A DNA stretch of 64,000 bases. Source: Clostridiales bacterium (lineage in GTDB: Bacteria > Bacillota > Clostridia > Christensenellales > Borkfalkiaceae). Numbering within the stretch: the first letter of the stretch is position 1; the number at the start of each line of letters is the position of its first letter. Positions 21,352 to 30,204 of this stretch are shown piece after piece. A model generated the notes under the pieces. It ran no database searches. It had not been told where the DNA came from and was given only the letters and a program-made list of their open reading frames with translations. The translations under genes were made by a program, and so were the position numbers. The stretch lies in NCBI GenBank assembly GCA_003523255.1, contig DPGH01000010.1, positions 75,042 to 139,041 of the forward strand, given 5' to 3'.

Positions 21352-22470
21352 ATGAAAGTATTCGACGGACATTTACACACGTTCAGATTTAAAGTGCCGG
21401 TAAGAGAGTCTATTAACTTATTTAAAAGGCAGTTCGACCGTTTCGGGGTGGACAGAATGGCGTTTTTGGCTTTGCCGCTCGACGCGCTCCCCGGGAAAGT
21501 GGAATTCGACAAGACCGACCTTACGGACAATTTAAAGGTAATGTATTTTAAGTCGGTATTCGCACCGAAGGCGTACGCATACGCGGGGCTTACTTACAAA
21601 GGGCTTAACCTTAAAGATAAAAAAGCGGTTGGCGAAGAACTTTTAAGACAGGTAAAAGAGTATAAAAGGGTCGGCTACGACGGAATGAAAATGTACGAGG
21701 GGCACCCCAACATGCGTAAACTTTTATTCCCGCTCTACGACGAAGTTTACGACCCCTATTTCAATTTTTGCGAAAAAGAAGGTTTTCCGATAATAATGCA
21801 CCTTGCAAATCCCGCCGAATTCTGGGACCCGAACAAAGTTTCGGACTACTGGAAGACGCGCGGATGCTTTTTCGACGAAAGTTATCCGACGTTTAAAGAG
21901 TTCCACGAAGAAGTGCTTAAACGTCTTGAAAAGAACCCGAACCTTAAATTTTCGCTTGCGCACTTCGGATTTTTAACTTACGACAAGGTTGCGGCGGAAA
22001 AGTTTATGTCGTTTAAAAATACTATGCTCGACGTATGTCCCGGCGGAGAAAACTATTTCAAGATTCTCGAAGATAAAGATTACTGGGTTAAATTTATCGA
22101 AAAGTACGCAGACAGAATTACTTACGGCACCGATACGTATAACTTCGAATACGACAACGAGGAAAACTGGCTTAAAAACACTGGGAACCGCCCGCTGCTC
22201 GTTCAAAACTTTTTCGCGACCGATACCGAGCACGTGTATATAGACAAAAAATATACGGGTATAGGTTTAAGCGAAAAGGACGTAAATAAAATATTCTACG
22301 AAAATCTTTACAATCGCCTCGGAGAACCGAAGCCCATAGATTACGATTATTTTATAGAAAAGTGCGACGAATTGCTTTTTTCTGCCGACCCCGAGTCGCT
22401 TAGCCGGTATAACCTGTGGTGCATGAAAAACGATTTTATCACGATGAAAAAGGGCGAAAAAGTATGGTAA
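21352..22470 (+). CDS. Amidohydrolase-family metal-dependent hydrolase
   Basis: 372 residues. The ATG at 21352 is chosen for the AAAGGAG ribosome-binding site; an in-frame ATG lies 33 bases upstream. Motifs of the amidohydrolase-2 TIM barrel: DGHLHTF at the N terminus (HxH), IIMHLANP, SLAHFGF, and YGTDTYNF with the catalytic Asp. This family includes decarboxylases and lactonases; substrate unknown. The ATG of the next gene overlaps its stop, so the two are co-translated. The partner looks like a glycan-acting enzyme, which suggests that a sugar-derived compound is degraded. Confidence 0.85.
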   Translation: MKVFDGHLHTFRFKVPVRESINLFKRQFDRFGVDRMAFLALPLDALPGKVEFDKTDLTDNLKVMYFKSVFAPKAYAYAGLTYKGLNLKDKKAVGEELLRQVKEYKRVGYDGMKMYEGHPNMRKLLFPLYDEVYDPYFNFCEKEGFPIIMHLANPAEFWDPNKVSDYWKTRGCFFDESYPTFKEFHEEVLKRLEKNPNLKFSLAHFGFLTYDKVAAEKFMSFKNTMLDVCPGGENYFKILEDKDYWVKFIEKYADRITYGTDTYNFEYDNEENWLKNTGNRPLLVQNFFATDTEHVYIDKKYTGIGLSEKDVNKIFYENLYNRLGEPKPIDYDYFIEKCDELLFSADPESLSRYNLWCMKNDFITMKKGEKVW

Positions 22471-23789
22471 AGCAATTTAAAGAAAAGCAGGGCGTTATAT
22501 ATAACCCTTATATAGGTTTTACGAGTTTTCAGCACTTTCGCGGAGAGGCTCTTTATTCGGACTGTATAACCGGCAGAAACGGAATAGCGAGTTGCGAAAC
22601 GGAAAATTACGAGTGCTATCCGGTACCTGCGGGAGTTGAAGAAAGGGGCAGAGAGCAAGGCTGGTACCCCGATACAACCGTGGCGTATATCAGAATACTC
22701 TGGAAGGAGTTCGAACCCGAGCAGGGCAAGTATAATTACGACTTTATACAAGGTATTTTAGATAAGGCGAAAGAGAAAGGGCAAACGGTAATGTTCCGTT
22801 TAATGCCGCACAGCACCTGTGAAAGAGACGACGTGCCGGACTGGCTTAAAAAGATAATGCCGTGTCCCGCGCGCCCGGCAGGTATGCGCGTAAAAGACTC
22901 TCCTACCGACCCGAGATATCTTAAACTTTTCGGCTTGGCGGTAGAAAAATTCGGCGAAAGGTTCGATAGCGATCCTACGCTCGATTGCGTGGACGTGTCT
23001 ATCGGCGGCGCCTGGGGCGAGGGCTCGCAGGACTTTCCGATAGAAGCGATGCACGCTTTAATGGATATTTACGTTAAAGTGTTTCCTAATACCAAACTCG
23101 TAGGACAGTTTGCAAACGACGACCTGCTCCATTATATAGGCGCAAAACGCGCAATCGGCTGGCGTGCGGACGGAACGGGTTCGCCGCGGCACATGAACGA
23201 ACTTTTTCCCGCAAGTTTCGGCAGACTTAAAAAAGAATTCTGGAAAACGGGCCCTATATCTTTCGAGTCTTACTGGTGGATTTCCGAATGGAAAAGACAA
23301 GGCTGGGATATAGACGCCATTATCGCGCAAACGCTCGAATGGCACCTGAGCACGTTTAACACCAAATCTTTTCCCATTCCGTACGAGTGGAAGGATAAGA
23401 TAGAAAACTGGCTTATAAAAATGGGCTATCGCTTTGTTTTAACCGAACTCGACTGTGCGGACGAATTTACCGCCGGCGGCGACGAGAAAATCGTGATTAA
23501 AGGTAAGAACGCGGGCGTTGCGCCGATTTATAACCGTTTGCCCCTTACTTTGCGCTTAAAGGGCGAGGGCAAAACGTACGATATAACGACGAAAGTAAAC
23601 GTTACCGAATGGTTGCCCGGCGATTTTAACGAAGAAATTAAAATCGCGGTGCCGAAAGACGCGAATGCCGGCGAATACGAACTTTCGCTTGCGATAGGCG
23701 GCGGCAACCTTCCTTTCGTTACGCTTGCAAACGAAGGCGAGTGCGAGGACGGATATTTTAAGCTCGCGGATATAAAAATAATCAAATAA
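22464..23789 (+). CDS. Glycoside-hydrolase-like TIM-barrel protein (DUF4832 type)
   Basis: 441 residues from the ATG at 22464, which overlaps the previous stop. It begins YNPYIGFTSFQHFRG and has YIRILWKEFEPEQGKYNYDF, the pattern of GH42/DUF4832-like barrels, then DVSIGGAWGEGS and TGPISFESYWWIS with Glu residues that could be catalytic. The last 100 residues form a beta-sandwich (LTLRLKGEGKTYDITT). There is no signal peptide, so it is cytoplasmic. It works beside the amidohydrolase and may act on imported oligosaccharides. Confidence 0.75.
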   Translation: MVKQFKEKQGVIYNPYIGFTSFQHFRGEALYSDCITGRNGIASCETENYECYPVPAGVEERGREQGWYPDTTVAYIRILWKEFEPEQGKYNYDFIQGILDKAKEKGQTVMFRLMPHSTCERDDVPDWLKKIMPCPARPAGMRVKDSPTDPRYLKLFGLAVEKFGERFDSDPTLDCVDVSIGGAWGEGSQDFPIEAMHALMDIYVKVFPNTKLVGQFANDDLLHYIGAKRAIGWRADGTGSPRHMNELFPASFGRLKKEFWKTGPISFESYWWISEWKRQGWDIDAIIAQTLEWHLSTFNTKSFPIPYEWKDKIENWLIKMGYRFVLTELDCADEFTAGGDEKIVIKGKNAGVAPIYNRLPLTLRLKGEGKTYDITTKVNVTEWLPGDFNEEIKIAVPKDANAGEYELSLAIGGGNLPFVTLANEGECEDGYFKLADIKIIK

Positions 23790-23800
23790 GACCTAAACGC

Positions 23801-23835
23801 ACCCGCAAACTCTCTTAATAGGAGAGTTTGCGGGT
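23801..23835 (+). terminator. Hairpin after the glycoside-hydrolase-like gene
   Basis: ACCCGCAAACTCTC (23801-23814) and GAGAGTTTGCGGGT (23822-23835) form a perfect 14-bp stem. The downstream T-run is weak, but the position is right. Confidence 0.7.
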
Positions 23836-23855
23836 ATAGTTCTCTTAATTCGGGG

Positions 23856-23884
23856 TTGATAAAAAAATAGAAAGGGTATATAAT
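23856..23884 (+). promoter_or_regulatory. Promoter of the murQ operon
   Basis: TTGATA (23856-23861), 17-base spacer, TATAAT (23879-23884). The leader has the inverted repeat AAACGC/GCGTTT, which could be an operator. Confidence 0.8.
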
Positions 23885-23945
23885 CTCCTTATGAGAGTTA
23901 AACGCGTTTAAAAAGCGTTTCAACTGAACGATACGGAGATTTTAT

Positions 23946-24743
23946 ATGCTTAAAACGGAAGAGAGAAACCCAAAAACAACGCATATCGACGAAATGAGCG
24001 TTCCCGATATGTTAAAGGTTATAAACGAAGAGAATTATAACGCGGTAAAAGCGGTCGAAAACGCTTCTTTGCAAATCGAAAAGGCGATTGAAGCCGTAAT
24101 AGAAGGGCTGAATCGCGGCGGCAGATTGTTTTACGTCGGCGCGGGAACTTCGGGCAGAATCGGCGTTATGGACGCCGCAGAGTGCCCGCCCACGTACGGC
24201 GTAGATAAAAACCTCGTAATAGGTATAATCGCAGGCGGTTACGAGTGCATGACGAGAGCCGCCGAGCATGAAGAAGATTCTTACGAGCAGGGCGTTGCGG
24301 ATATAAAAAAATACGACATAACCAAAAACGACCGCGTGGTAGGCATATCCGCTTCGGGCGGGGCGGCGTACGTTATCGGCGCGCTCGAATACGCAAAGGC
24401 GCAAGGCGCGGTTACGATAGGCGTAACGAGCAACGTAAGCCCGTTAAGCGAAAAATCGGACGTCGCGATAATTACCGATACCGGCGCGGAGGTCGTTACC
24501 GGCTCTACCAGAATGAAGGCGGGCACGGCGCAAAAACTCGTGCTTAACGCGATTTCTACCGCGGCGATGATTAAAACGGGCAAGGTTTATCAAAATCTTA
24601 TGATAAACTTAAAGCCCTCCAACAAAAAACTCAAAAACAGAATGATAAGAATTACTTCCGAAATACTCGGCACGGGAGAAGCCGAAGCCGAGCGCAAACT
24701 CGAAGAGAGCGGCTGGAATATACGCGCCGCGGTGGAGAAATGA
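23946..24743 (+). CDS. murQ: N-acetylmuramic acid 6-phosphate etherase
   Basis: 265 residues with the family signature TEERNPKTTHIDEMS at the N terminus, an SIS sugar-phosphate isomerase fold (YVGAGTSGRIGVMDAAECPP), and VTGSTRMKAGTAQKLVLN. MurQ removes lactate from MurNAc 6-phosphate to give GlcNAc 6-phosphate in cell-wall recycling. It is about 30 residues shorter than many MurQ proteins at the C-terminal end, but keeps the last helical motif. The stop overlaps the start of the kinase gene (ATGA). Confidence 0.95.
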   Translation: MLKTEERNPKTTHIDEMSVPDMLKVINEENYNAVKAVENASLQIEKAIEAVIEGLNRGGRLFYVGAGTSGRIGVMDAAECPPTYGVDKNLVIGIIAGGYECMTRAAEHEEDSYEQGVADIKKYDITKNDRVVGISASGGAAYVIGALEYAKAQGAVTIGVTSNVSPLSEKSDVAIITDTGAEVVTGSTRMKAGTAQKLVLNAISTAAMIKTGKVYQNLMINLKPSNKKLKNRMIRITSEILGTGEAEAERKLEESGWNIRAAVEK

Positions 24744-25867
24744 TTATGGAAGTATCAGAAAAGATTTTTGCGGCAAACGTAAAAACGCTGCGTAAAGCGA
24801 AAAAACTTTCTCAAAGCGAACTTGCCGAAAAACTTAATTTTACCGAAAAAGCGGTAAGCAAATGGGAGTGCGGCGAGTACGTGCCGAGCATTCACGTTTT
24901 ATTTAAAATCGCCGAAGAGTTCGGTGTGAGCGTTGAAAATCTGTTTGAAGAAAATTCCGGCATATACTTTTTGGGTATAGACGGCGGCGGTACCAAAACT
25001 TCGTTTTTGCTTACGGACGAACTCGGCAATCGCGTTCGGTCAGAAGTCGCGCCGGGGTGCAACCCTTTCGACATAGGCGAGGACGAATCGAAAAAAGTTT
25101 TGTCGGACGGAATAAGAAAAGTTTGCGGCAACGTACCCTTTCAGCGCGTGGTGTGCTTTGCGGGGATTGCGGGCGGCACCGTCGGCGGACATAAAAAACT
25201 GTTTGCTAATTTTTTGAAAACTTTCGGCTTTAAGGCAGCTTATAACGGCAGCGATAACGAAAACGTGGTTTGCGGCGGGCTCGGCGCGGATGACGGCGTA
25301 ACTCTCATAACGGGTACCGGCGTTTGCGCTTACGTTCAAAAAAACCGTCAGATTAAAAGAGTTTCCGGCTGGGGGTATTTCTTTGACGAGGGCGGCAGCG
25401 CGTTCAACTTCGGGAGAGAAGCGATTTCTTTCGCGTGCGGCGTAGAGGACGGGAGATTTTTCGAAAGCGAACTTTATAGGCAGGTTAAATCGAAAAACGG
25501 CGAGAGCGTAGAGAGTATCGTTCAAAAATCGTACGACGCCGGTAAAAAGTACGTTGCGAGTTTTGCCGATTGCGTATTTAAATCCGCCGCGGCAGGCGAC
25601 GAGGCTGCGGCCGAGATAATAAAAAGAAACACGAAAGTCGTTGCGGGCGTACTCGAAACGTGCGCAAAGGTTATCGGTACGGAAAAAGTAAAAACGGTTA
25701 TAGCAGGCGGCTTAACCAAAGAATCCGCCTTTATAAATTATATAAAATCAAGTCTTAGTCGACCCGAAAACTTTGAGATATCGGTGTTATCGGGCGAACC
25801 GGTAGAAGGCGCGGTGCGCCTTGCCGAATATTATTATAAAAAGGAGAACGAAAATGCAAACCGCTAA
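24740..25867 (+). CDS. HTH (XRE) fused to a BadF/BadG-type sugar kinase
   Basis: 375 residues. Residues 5-65 are a Cro/CI helix-turn-helix (KTLRKAKKLSQSELAEKLN, then KAVSKWECGEYVPS). From residue 76 on there is an actin-fold ATPase of the N-acetylglucosamine/MurNAc kinase group: phosphate-1 loop GIDGGGTKTSF, phosphate-2 GTGVCAYV with GWGYFFDEGGSAF, and the adenosine motif VIAGGLTKES. Such kinases phosphorylate GlcNAc or MurNAc. The fusion puts DNA binding on the same chain as substrate sensing, by analogy with ROK regulators but in another kinase family. ATG 24746 is an alternative start. It may autoregulate this operon. Confidence 0.87.
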   Translation: MIMEVSEKIFAANVKTLRKAKKLSQSELAEKLNFTEKAVSKWECGEYVPSIHVLFKIAEEFGVSVENLFEENSGIYFLGIDGGGTKTSFLLTDELGNRVRSEVAPGCNPFDIGEDESKKVLSDGIRKVCGNVPFQRVVCFAGIAGGTVGGHKKLFANFLKTFGFKAAYNGSDNENVVCGGLGADDGVTLITGTGVCAYVQKNRQIKRVSGWGYFFDEGGSAFNFGREAISFACGVEDGRFFESELYRQVKSKNGESVESIVQKSYDAGKKYVASFADCVFKSAAAGDEAAAEIIKRNTKVVAGVLETCAKVIGTEKVKTVIAGGLTKESAFINYIKSSLSRPENFEISVLSGEPVEGAVRLAEYYYKKENENANR

Positions 25868-27053
25868 ATACGAGGTAACTCACGAATGGCTTAAAAAATA
25901 CGAACAAGCCGCAGCAGACACTTACGCCGAAAACGCGTACAGGTTTGAAACGGATTACATAATGCAAAAGTGTAAAGAGGCTTCTCTCGAGGACTCTCAC
26001 GTGGCGGAGATAAAAAACTTTTGCGACTATCTCGAAACGGACGAAGAACTTAAAAAGTATTTGTGGCTGTTTTATTATATGCAGTTCGAATCGGGTGAAA
26101 GAATCATAGAACTTTGGGGGTACGGTCTTTGCACCGTGCATATGCCGGAGGAAATAGAAAAAAAATACCCCGGTATGTGCTGCGCGGTCGTTTACATAAT
26201 CGCAATCGACCATCTTAGAAAAGCCTTTGAGGGTTTCGGTTACGACGACGAGAGAATCGAGGCGGGCATGCAAAACTACTATTCGTCTTACAAGCGTTTT
26301 GCAAGTCTTAACATGATGAGTTATAACACGCACGGGTTTATTCGTTTGTGGCCGTTCGTTTACGCATATGCCAAACCGATTATTATAAGGCTTGGCAGGC
26401 TTGCTTTCGAGGTGGCAAACTTTAAAAACACGATAACCGTTTACAAAAACGCAGAGGGTAAAGAGATTATCGCGGCTTTGCCTTTATTCAAGTACGATAA
26501 AACGGGACATTACAATCAGGAAGAGGGCGATTACTACCCCGTTTACTTAAACGAAAACGGCATTCTTAAATACAACACTTTTGACGACGCGGGTATTTTA
26601 GACAGAACGGTGAGAGAACTCGACTTAAACGAGTACACGCTTGAACTGCAACCGGGCGACAAAGTGCTTACGGCGCATATCCCCGGCAACGAAAAAATGA
26701 CCGCCGACAAAATAGACGAGTCCTTAGCGATGGCGAAAAAAGCCATAAACGAAGAGTTTAAAGAGTACGGCGTAAAGAGAATCGTTTGCTCCTCTTGGAT
26801 AATGGATTCTCAATTGCGCGAGGTGTTTACGGGTAAACACTCTAACATACTCGATTTTCAAAACAGATTTATGCTTACTATGACGGACGACGATACCAGG
26901 CACACTTTAAGAGAACACATTTTCCGCGTTAAGCAAGATATAGCAACCGAAGATTTGGTACCCGAAAACGACTTTCAGCGTAAAATGCTTGACAGAGTTA
27001 AGGCGGGTAAAAAACTATATATCGGCTTTGGTATACTAAAACCCGAAAATTAA
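25854..27053 (+). CDS. Acyltransferase-domain protein (GNAT-like C-terminal domain)
   Basis: 399 residues from ATG 25854 (AAGGAG upstream); the in-frame extension to 25821 lies in the previous gene. The C-terminal half (TLELQPGDKVLTAHIPG, VKRIVCSSWIMDSQL, ILDFQNRF) matches two-domain acyltransferases with an N-terminal helical domain and a GNAT-like C-terminal domain. The substrate is unknown. In the murQ/kinase operon it might modify an amino sugar or peptide from cell-wall turnover. The assignment is from pattern memory and would benefit from a profile search. Confidence 0.65.
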   Translation: MQTAKYEVTHEWLKKYEQAAADTYAENAYRFETDYIMQKCKEASLEDSHVAEIKNFCDYLETDEELKKYLWLFYYMQFESGERIIELWGYGLCTVHMPEEIEKKYPGMCCAVVYIIAIDHLRKAFEGFGYDDERIEAGMQNYYSSYKRFASLNMMSYNTHGFIRLWPFVYAYAKPIIIRLGRLAFEVANFKNTITVYKNAEGKEIIAALPLFKYDKTGHYNQEEGDYYPVYLNENGILKYNTFDDAGILDRTVRELDLNEYTLELQPGDKVLTAHIPGNEKMTADKIDESLAMAKKAINEEFKEYGVKRIVCSSWIMDSQLREVFTGKHSNILDFQNRFMLTMTDDDTRHTLREHIFRVKQDIATEDLVPENDFQRKMLDRVKAGKKLYIGFGILKPEN

Positions 27054-27070
27054 CCAGGAGCGTAAGTAAA

Positions 27071-27724
27071 ATGTTTATAAAAGACAGCGTAAAATTTGGC
27101 GATAAAGTTACCGAGTATCTTATAGACTTTCCTAAAAACTTCGATAAAAACAAAAAGTACCCCGTACTTTTGTATTTGCACGGACACGGCGCGGTAAACC
27201 ATCCGATAGAAAGGCTTAAAGAAGTTTGCCCCGTTCGGAGAGAAAGAGTACCAAAAGATTGCGAGTTTATTTTAGTAGTGCCGCATTGTCCGGAAACGTT
27301 TTGGCTTTTCCGTTTTGAAACGCTTACCGCCTTTATCGGCGATATGATAGATAAGCCGTACGTAGACCGCGACCGCGTTTACGTTGCGGGTAGCAGTATG
27401 GGCGGCTACGCCACGTGGCAGGTATTGCTTTACGAGCCGCAAGTTTTCGCGGCGGCGATAGTATGTTGCGGCGGCGGACAATACTGGGCGCTTAAGTGCG
27501 CAAACGGTGCTTTTAAGCATTTTCCCGTAAAAATTATTCACGGCGAAAAGGACGGCGATATTTTACCGCGAGAGTCGGTGATAATGGCAGAATCTTTAAA
27601 CAAAGTCGACGGCAGAGCGGAACTTACGCTTTACCCCGAACTTGCGCACGACGTTTGGACGGTAACTTTTACCTCGCCCGACACATATAAGTGGCTGCTA
27701 TCGCACAAAAAAAGCGACAGATAA
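27071..27724 (+). CDS. Alpha/beta-hydrolase esterase
   Basis: 217 residues. YLHGHGAVNHP is the oxyanion-loop region, GSSMGGY holds the nucleophile Ser, HGEKDGDI the Asp, and LAHDVW the His. This is the carboxylesterase/feruloyl-esterase-like group acting on small esters. There is no signal peptide. It ends the murQ operon, 17 bases after the acyltransferase, so an acyl-removing role paired with that acyltransferase is possible. Confidence 0.85.
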   Translation: MFIKDSVKFGDKVTEYLIDFPKNFDKNKKYPVLLYLHGHGAVNHPIERLKEVCPVRRERVPKDCEFILVVPHCPETFWLFRFETLTAFIGDMIDKPYVDRDRVYVAGSSMGGYATWQVLLYEPQVFAAAIVCCGGGQYWALKCANGAFKHFPVKIIHGEKDGDILPRESVIMAESLNKVDGRAELTLYPELAHDVWTVTFTSPDTYKWLLSHKKSDR

Positions 27725-27743
27725 AATTTTTTTTTTCAGTTGC

Positions 27744-27871
27744 TTGACAAAACCGTTTTACGCGTATTAAAATACGGTAAACAACAAACGAATATCCAAA
27801 ATTCGTGTGAATTTTTCATAACGCTTTGCGTTGTTTTTTCGTCGCACGCCCGAAAAGGCGTGCGATTTTTT
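27744..27871 (+). promoter_or_regulatory. Promoter and leader with two tandem terminator-like hairpins
   Basis: TTGACA (27744-27749), 18-base spacer, TAAAAT (27768-27773). The leader holds AACGC-TTT-GCGTT followed by GTTTTTT (27820-27839) and then TCGCACGCC-CGAAAA-GGCGTGCGA followed by TTTTT (27842-27871). Both lie before the ribosome-binding site of the next gene, so transcription must pass them. This suggests attenuation or a riboswitch-like control. Confidence 0.6.
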
Positions 27872-27900
27872 ATAATCGTAAAACAAAAAAGGAGACTTTT

Positions 27901-28647
27901 ATGAAAAAATTGAGTTTAAGCGGAGAAGCGGTTTATTTAATCGCCATATGCCTGTTGTCGCTTGCGGTCGCAATGATTTCCGCGGCGAACTTCGGGTTAT
28001 CGATGATAGTCGCGCCGGCGTATCTCGTAAGCGTTAAAACGGGAGTGCTTACTTTCGGACAGGCGGAATACGTCGTGCAACTTATTTTGTTCGCAGTATT
28101 TTGCGTCGTAATGAAAAAGTTTAAACTCGTTTACGTTTCTTCGTTCGTAACCTGTCTTATATACGGTGCCGCGCTCGATTTGTGGAGACTTATTCCCGCG
28201 TTTAATCCGGATATAACGCCGCCCGGCAGTATGGCTACCTGGCTAAGAATAACGTATTTTATAGTCGGGGTTTTATTGACCTCGTTTTCGATAGCGCTTT
28301 TTTATAAGACTTATCTTTATCCGCAGGTTTACGATTTTTTCGTTAAAGGAGTAAGCGCAAAGTACGGTTTTAAAATCGCAAAGTTCAAAACGATATTCGA
28401 TTTATGTTGTCTTGCCGCAGGCGTCGCGCTTTCGTTCGCGTTTTTCGGCGAACTCCGCGGTATCGGCGCGGGCACTTTCGTTATGGCGGCGATAAACGGA
28501 TTTTTAATAGGGTGCTTCGGTAAACTTATAGATAAAACGCTTGAAATAACTCCTCGGCTTAAAAAGTTTGCGGGGTATTTCGATTTAACGAACCCGAAAA
28601 AAGAAAACGCCGCCGAAGAACCTAACTCCGAAAGCCATATCGAATAA
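27901..28647 (+). CDS. YczE/YitT-like integral membrane protein
   Basis: 248 residues from ATG 27901 (AAAGGAGAC upstream); the in-frame extension crosses two hairpins and is rejected. About six membrane helices. The opening segment (AVAMISAANFGLSMIVAPAYLVS) and FGQAEYVVQ are typical of the DUF6198/YczE group of small transporters-like proteins. The function of the family is unknown; some members sit under ligand-controlled leaders. It is transcribed alone. Confidence 0.75.
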   Translation: MKKLSLSGEAVYLIAICLLSLAVAMISAANFGLSMIVAPAYLVSVKTGVLTFGQAEYVVQLILFAVFCVVMKKFKLVYVSSFVTCLIYGAALDLWRLIPAFNPDITPPGSMATWLRITYFIVGVLLTSFSIALFYKTYLYPQVYDFFVKGVSAKYGFKIAKFKTIFDLCCLAAGVALSFAFFGELRGIGAGTFVMAAINGFLIGCFGKLIDKTLEITPRLKKFAGYFDLTNPKKENAAEEPNSESHIE

Positions 28648-28664
28648 CCGTCAATAAAAAAATA

Positions 28665-28697
28665 AACGCCGTCTGCCCCGTAAGGACAGGCGGCGTT
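28665..28697. terminator. Bidirectional terminator between convergent genes
   Basis: AACGCCG and CGGCGTT close a hairpin with an inner CTG/CAG helix; A-rich and T-rich flanks occur on both sides. Confidence 0.75.
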
Positions 28698-28716
28698 ATT
28701 AATCGTAATAAACGAA

Positions 28717-29556
28717 TTACGCGGTTAGCGCGGATAAAAATATATCTCTTGAGGGAATATCTTTCGCGCCGTCGTAATTAAAGGTTATCGTTTCGCTTTC
28801 CGTACAGGCGGGACTGCCGAGCACAGGGAGAGAAATGCGGTAGTTGCTTTCGTAAGTCAATAAAAGCGGGCGATAGTTTTCGTCTATCGTTAAAGTCGCC
28901 ACGGTGTCGCTCGTAAAAGCGGGGTAGCCTGACAGCCCGCCGAACTCTTTCATCTGAAAAATCACACGGGAGTGCGCCTTTTCTTTATCGAGCGTTATTT
29001 CGTAAACGAAAACGCCGTCTTTTTTCTCTTTGAGTGTGGCGGATTTCACCGATTCGTCGTTATACACGTGCCCCGATAAAAGTTTATCCGCCGCAACGCC
29101 GTATTTATCCAGATAATCGCTTTTGCTTATCGCGGCGGCAGCGTCGTCGTTAAAGCGATAGGCAAGTTCGTTATCTTTTACGAAACACTCCTGATATACT
29201 TTTACGAACGCAGAGGTCGAGCGCGAAATCGTAAAATATTCGCCGCCGCGTTTTATCGCGCGCCCCTCTATCGTTTGTTCGTATTTAATCAAAACGTTCG
29301 CTACGGTTTTGCCCGTGGTAGTCGTTTCGTAAAAGTCAGCCGTTTTTAACGCGCCGAGCGCGGCGAATATTGCCGTTTTAGGGTCGTTTTCATCGGGCGC
29401 GCCTTCTACGTCGCAAACAATATAATCTTCTCCGTAGGGCTTTATCGGCGGAGCGGGGGCTTCGCTTTCGCCACCCTCGCCGCAAGACGCGGAAAATATA
29501 GAAAACGTTATCGCAAACGCCAGAATAATCGCCGTAAAGGTCGTTTTTTTCTTCAT
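28717..29556 (-). CDS. Lipoprotein of unknown function
   Basis: 279 residues with a lipoprotein signal (basic MKKK, hydrophobic core, lipobox SASC near residue 29). The mature part starts with a Gly/Glu/Pro-rich linker, then a beta-rich domain without cysteines in obvious pairs. LolA/LppX-like shapes or small surface sensors would look like this, but no family is recognised. It is downstream of, and on the same strand as, the broken TetR gene. Confidence 0.7.
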   Translation of the reverse strand: MKKKTTFTAIILAFAITFSIFSASCGEGGESEAPAPPIKPYGEDYIVCDVEGAPDENDPKTAIFAALGALKTADFYETTTTGKTVANVLIKYEQTIEGRAIKRGGEYFTISRSTSAFVKVYQECFVKDNELAYRFNDDAAAAISKSDYLDKYGVAADKLLSGHVYNDESVKSATLKEKKDGVFVYEITLDKEKAHSRVIFQMKEFGGLSGYPAFTSDTVATLTIDENYRPLLLTYESNYRISLPVLGSPACTESETITFNYDGAKDIPSRDIFLSALTA

Positions 29557-29601
29557 AAGTTAAATCCCTGTGTAAAGGTTTAAATAGCATTGCCGCAAAA
29601 T

Positions 29602-30172
29602 TTATTTGCAACGCCTGGTAAAAAATTCTTTAAGCCAAACTTTTGTGTATTCGTGTAAATCGTCAAGCGTTACTTCGGTATAATTTCTGCAAGAACGCAC
29701 GTATTCGCACAAAAGCCCCTCGATAAAAATTTTAATCTCAAGGTCGATATACCGTTTATCTTTAACGCGCGGGTCTTTTCTGACGGTATCCATAAATTTG
29801 TTGCACGCAATGTCCGATAACTTTTTCGCCGCGAAAATAAAGTCGTTAGAACGGCATAAAAGACGATAGTTTTTATCGTTTTCGGAAATGTATTTAAAAA
29901 ACACTTCGACAAACTGGTCGATGCTATCGAGTTTTAATAAGTTCGCGTTGGTAAAAAACGCGTCTATAAGTTCGTTCTCGTAGTCCTCCGCTACGCCGTA
30001 AATATCGTCGTAATGCGAATAAAACGCCCCGCGGCTTATATTCGCACGCTCGCAAAGTTCGCTTACGGAGATTTTGCCGAGTTCTCTTTTCTCTCCGAGC
30101 ATTTCGGCAAATACGCCTTTAATAAGTTTTTGCGTTTTTTTTAGAAGCGTTGTTCACGTTTCTCGATTTCAT
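29602..30172 (-). pseudogene. TetR-family regulator broken by a frameshift in an 8-base homopolymer
   Basis: The main frame (29602-30102) encodes the HTH (KISVSELCERANISRGAFYSHY) and a TetR C-terminal helical domain, but its only ATG starts after the first helix. A proper start with ribosome-binding site is at 30172 (MKSRNVNNASKK). The two frames would join perfectly if the run of eight A (plus strand T, 30135-30142) had seven. So the gene is frameshifted, or is phase variable, or the sequence has an error. The neighbouring gene remnant supports real decay. Confidence 0.75.
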
Positions 30173-30204
30173 AGATTACCTCATAATTTGACAAATTATT
30201 CAAC

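Noticed and set aside
23882..23941. AATCTCC pairing with GGAGATT over the murQ ribosome-binding site as a translational switch
   Set aside because: The upstream arm overlaps the -10 element (TATAAT ends at 23884), so it is mostly not transcribed.
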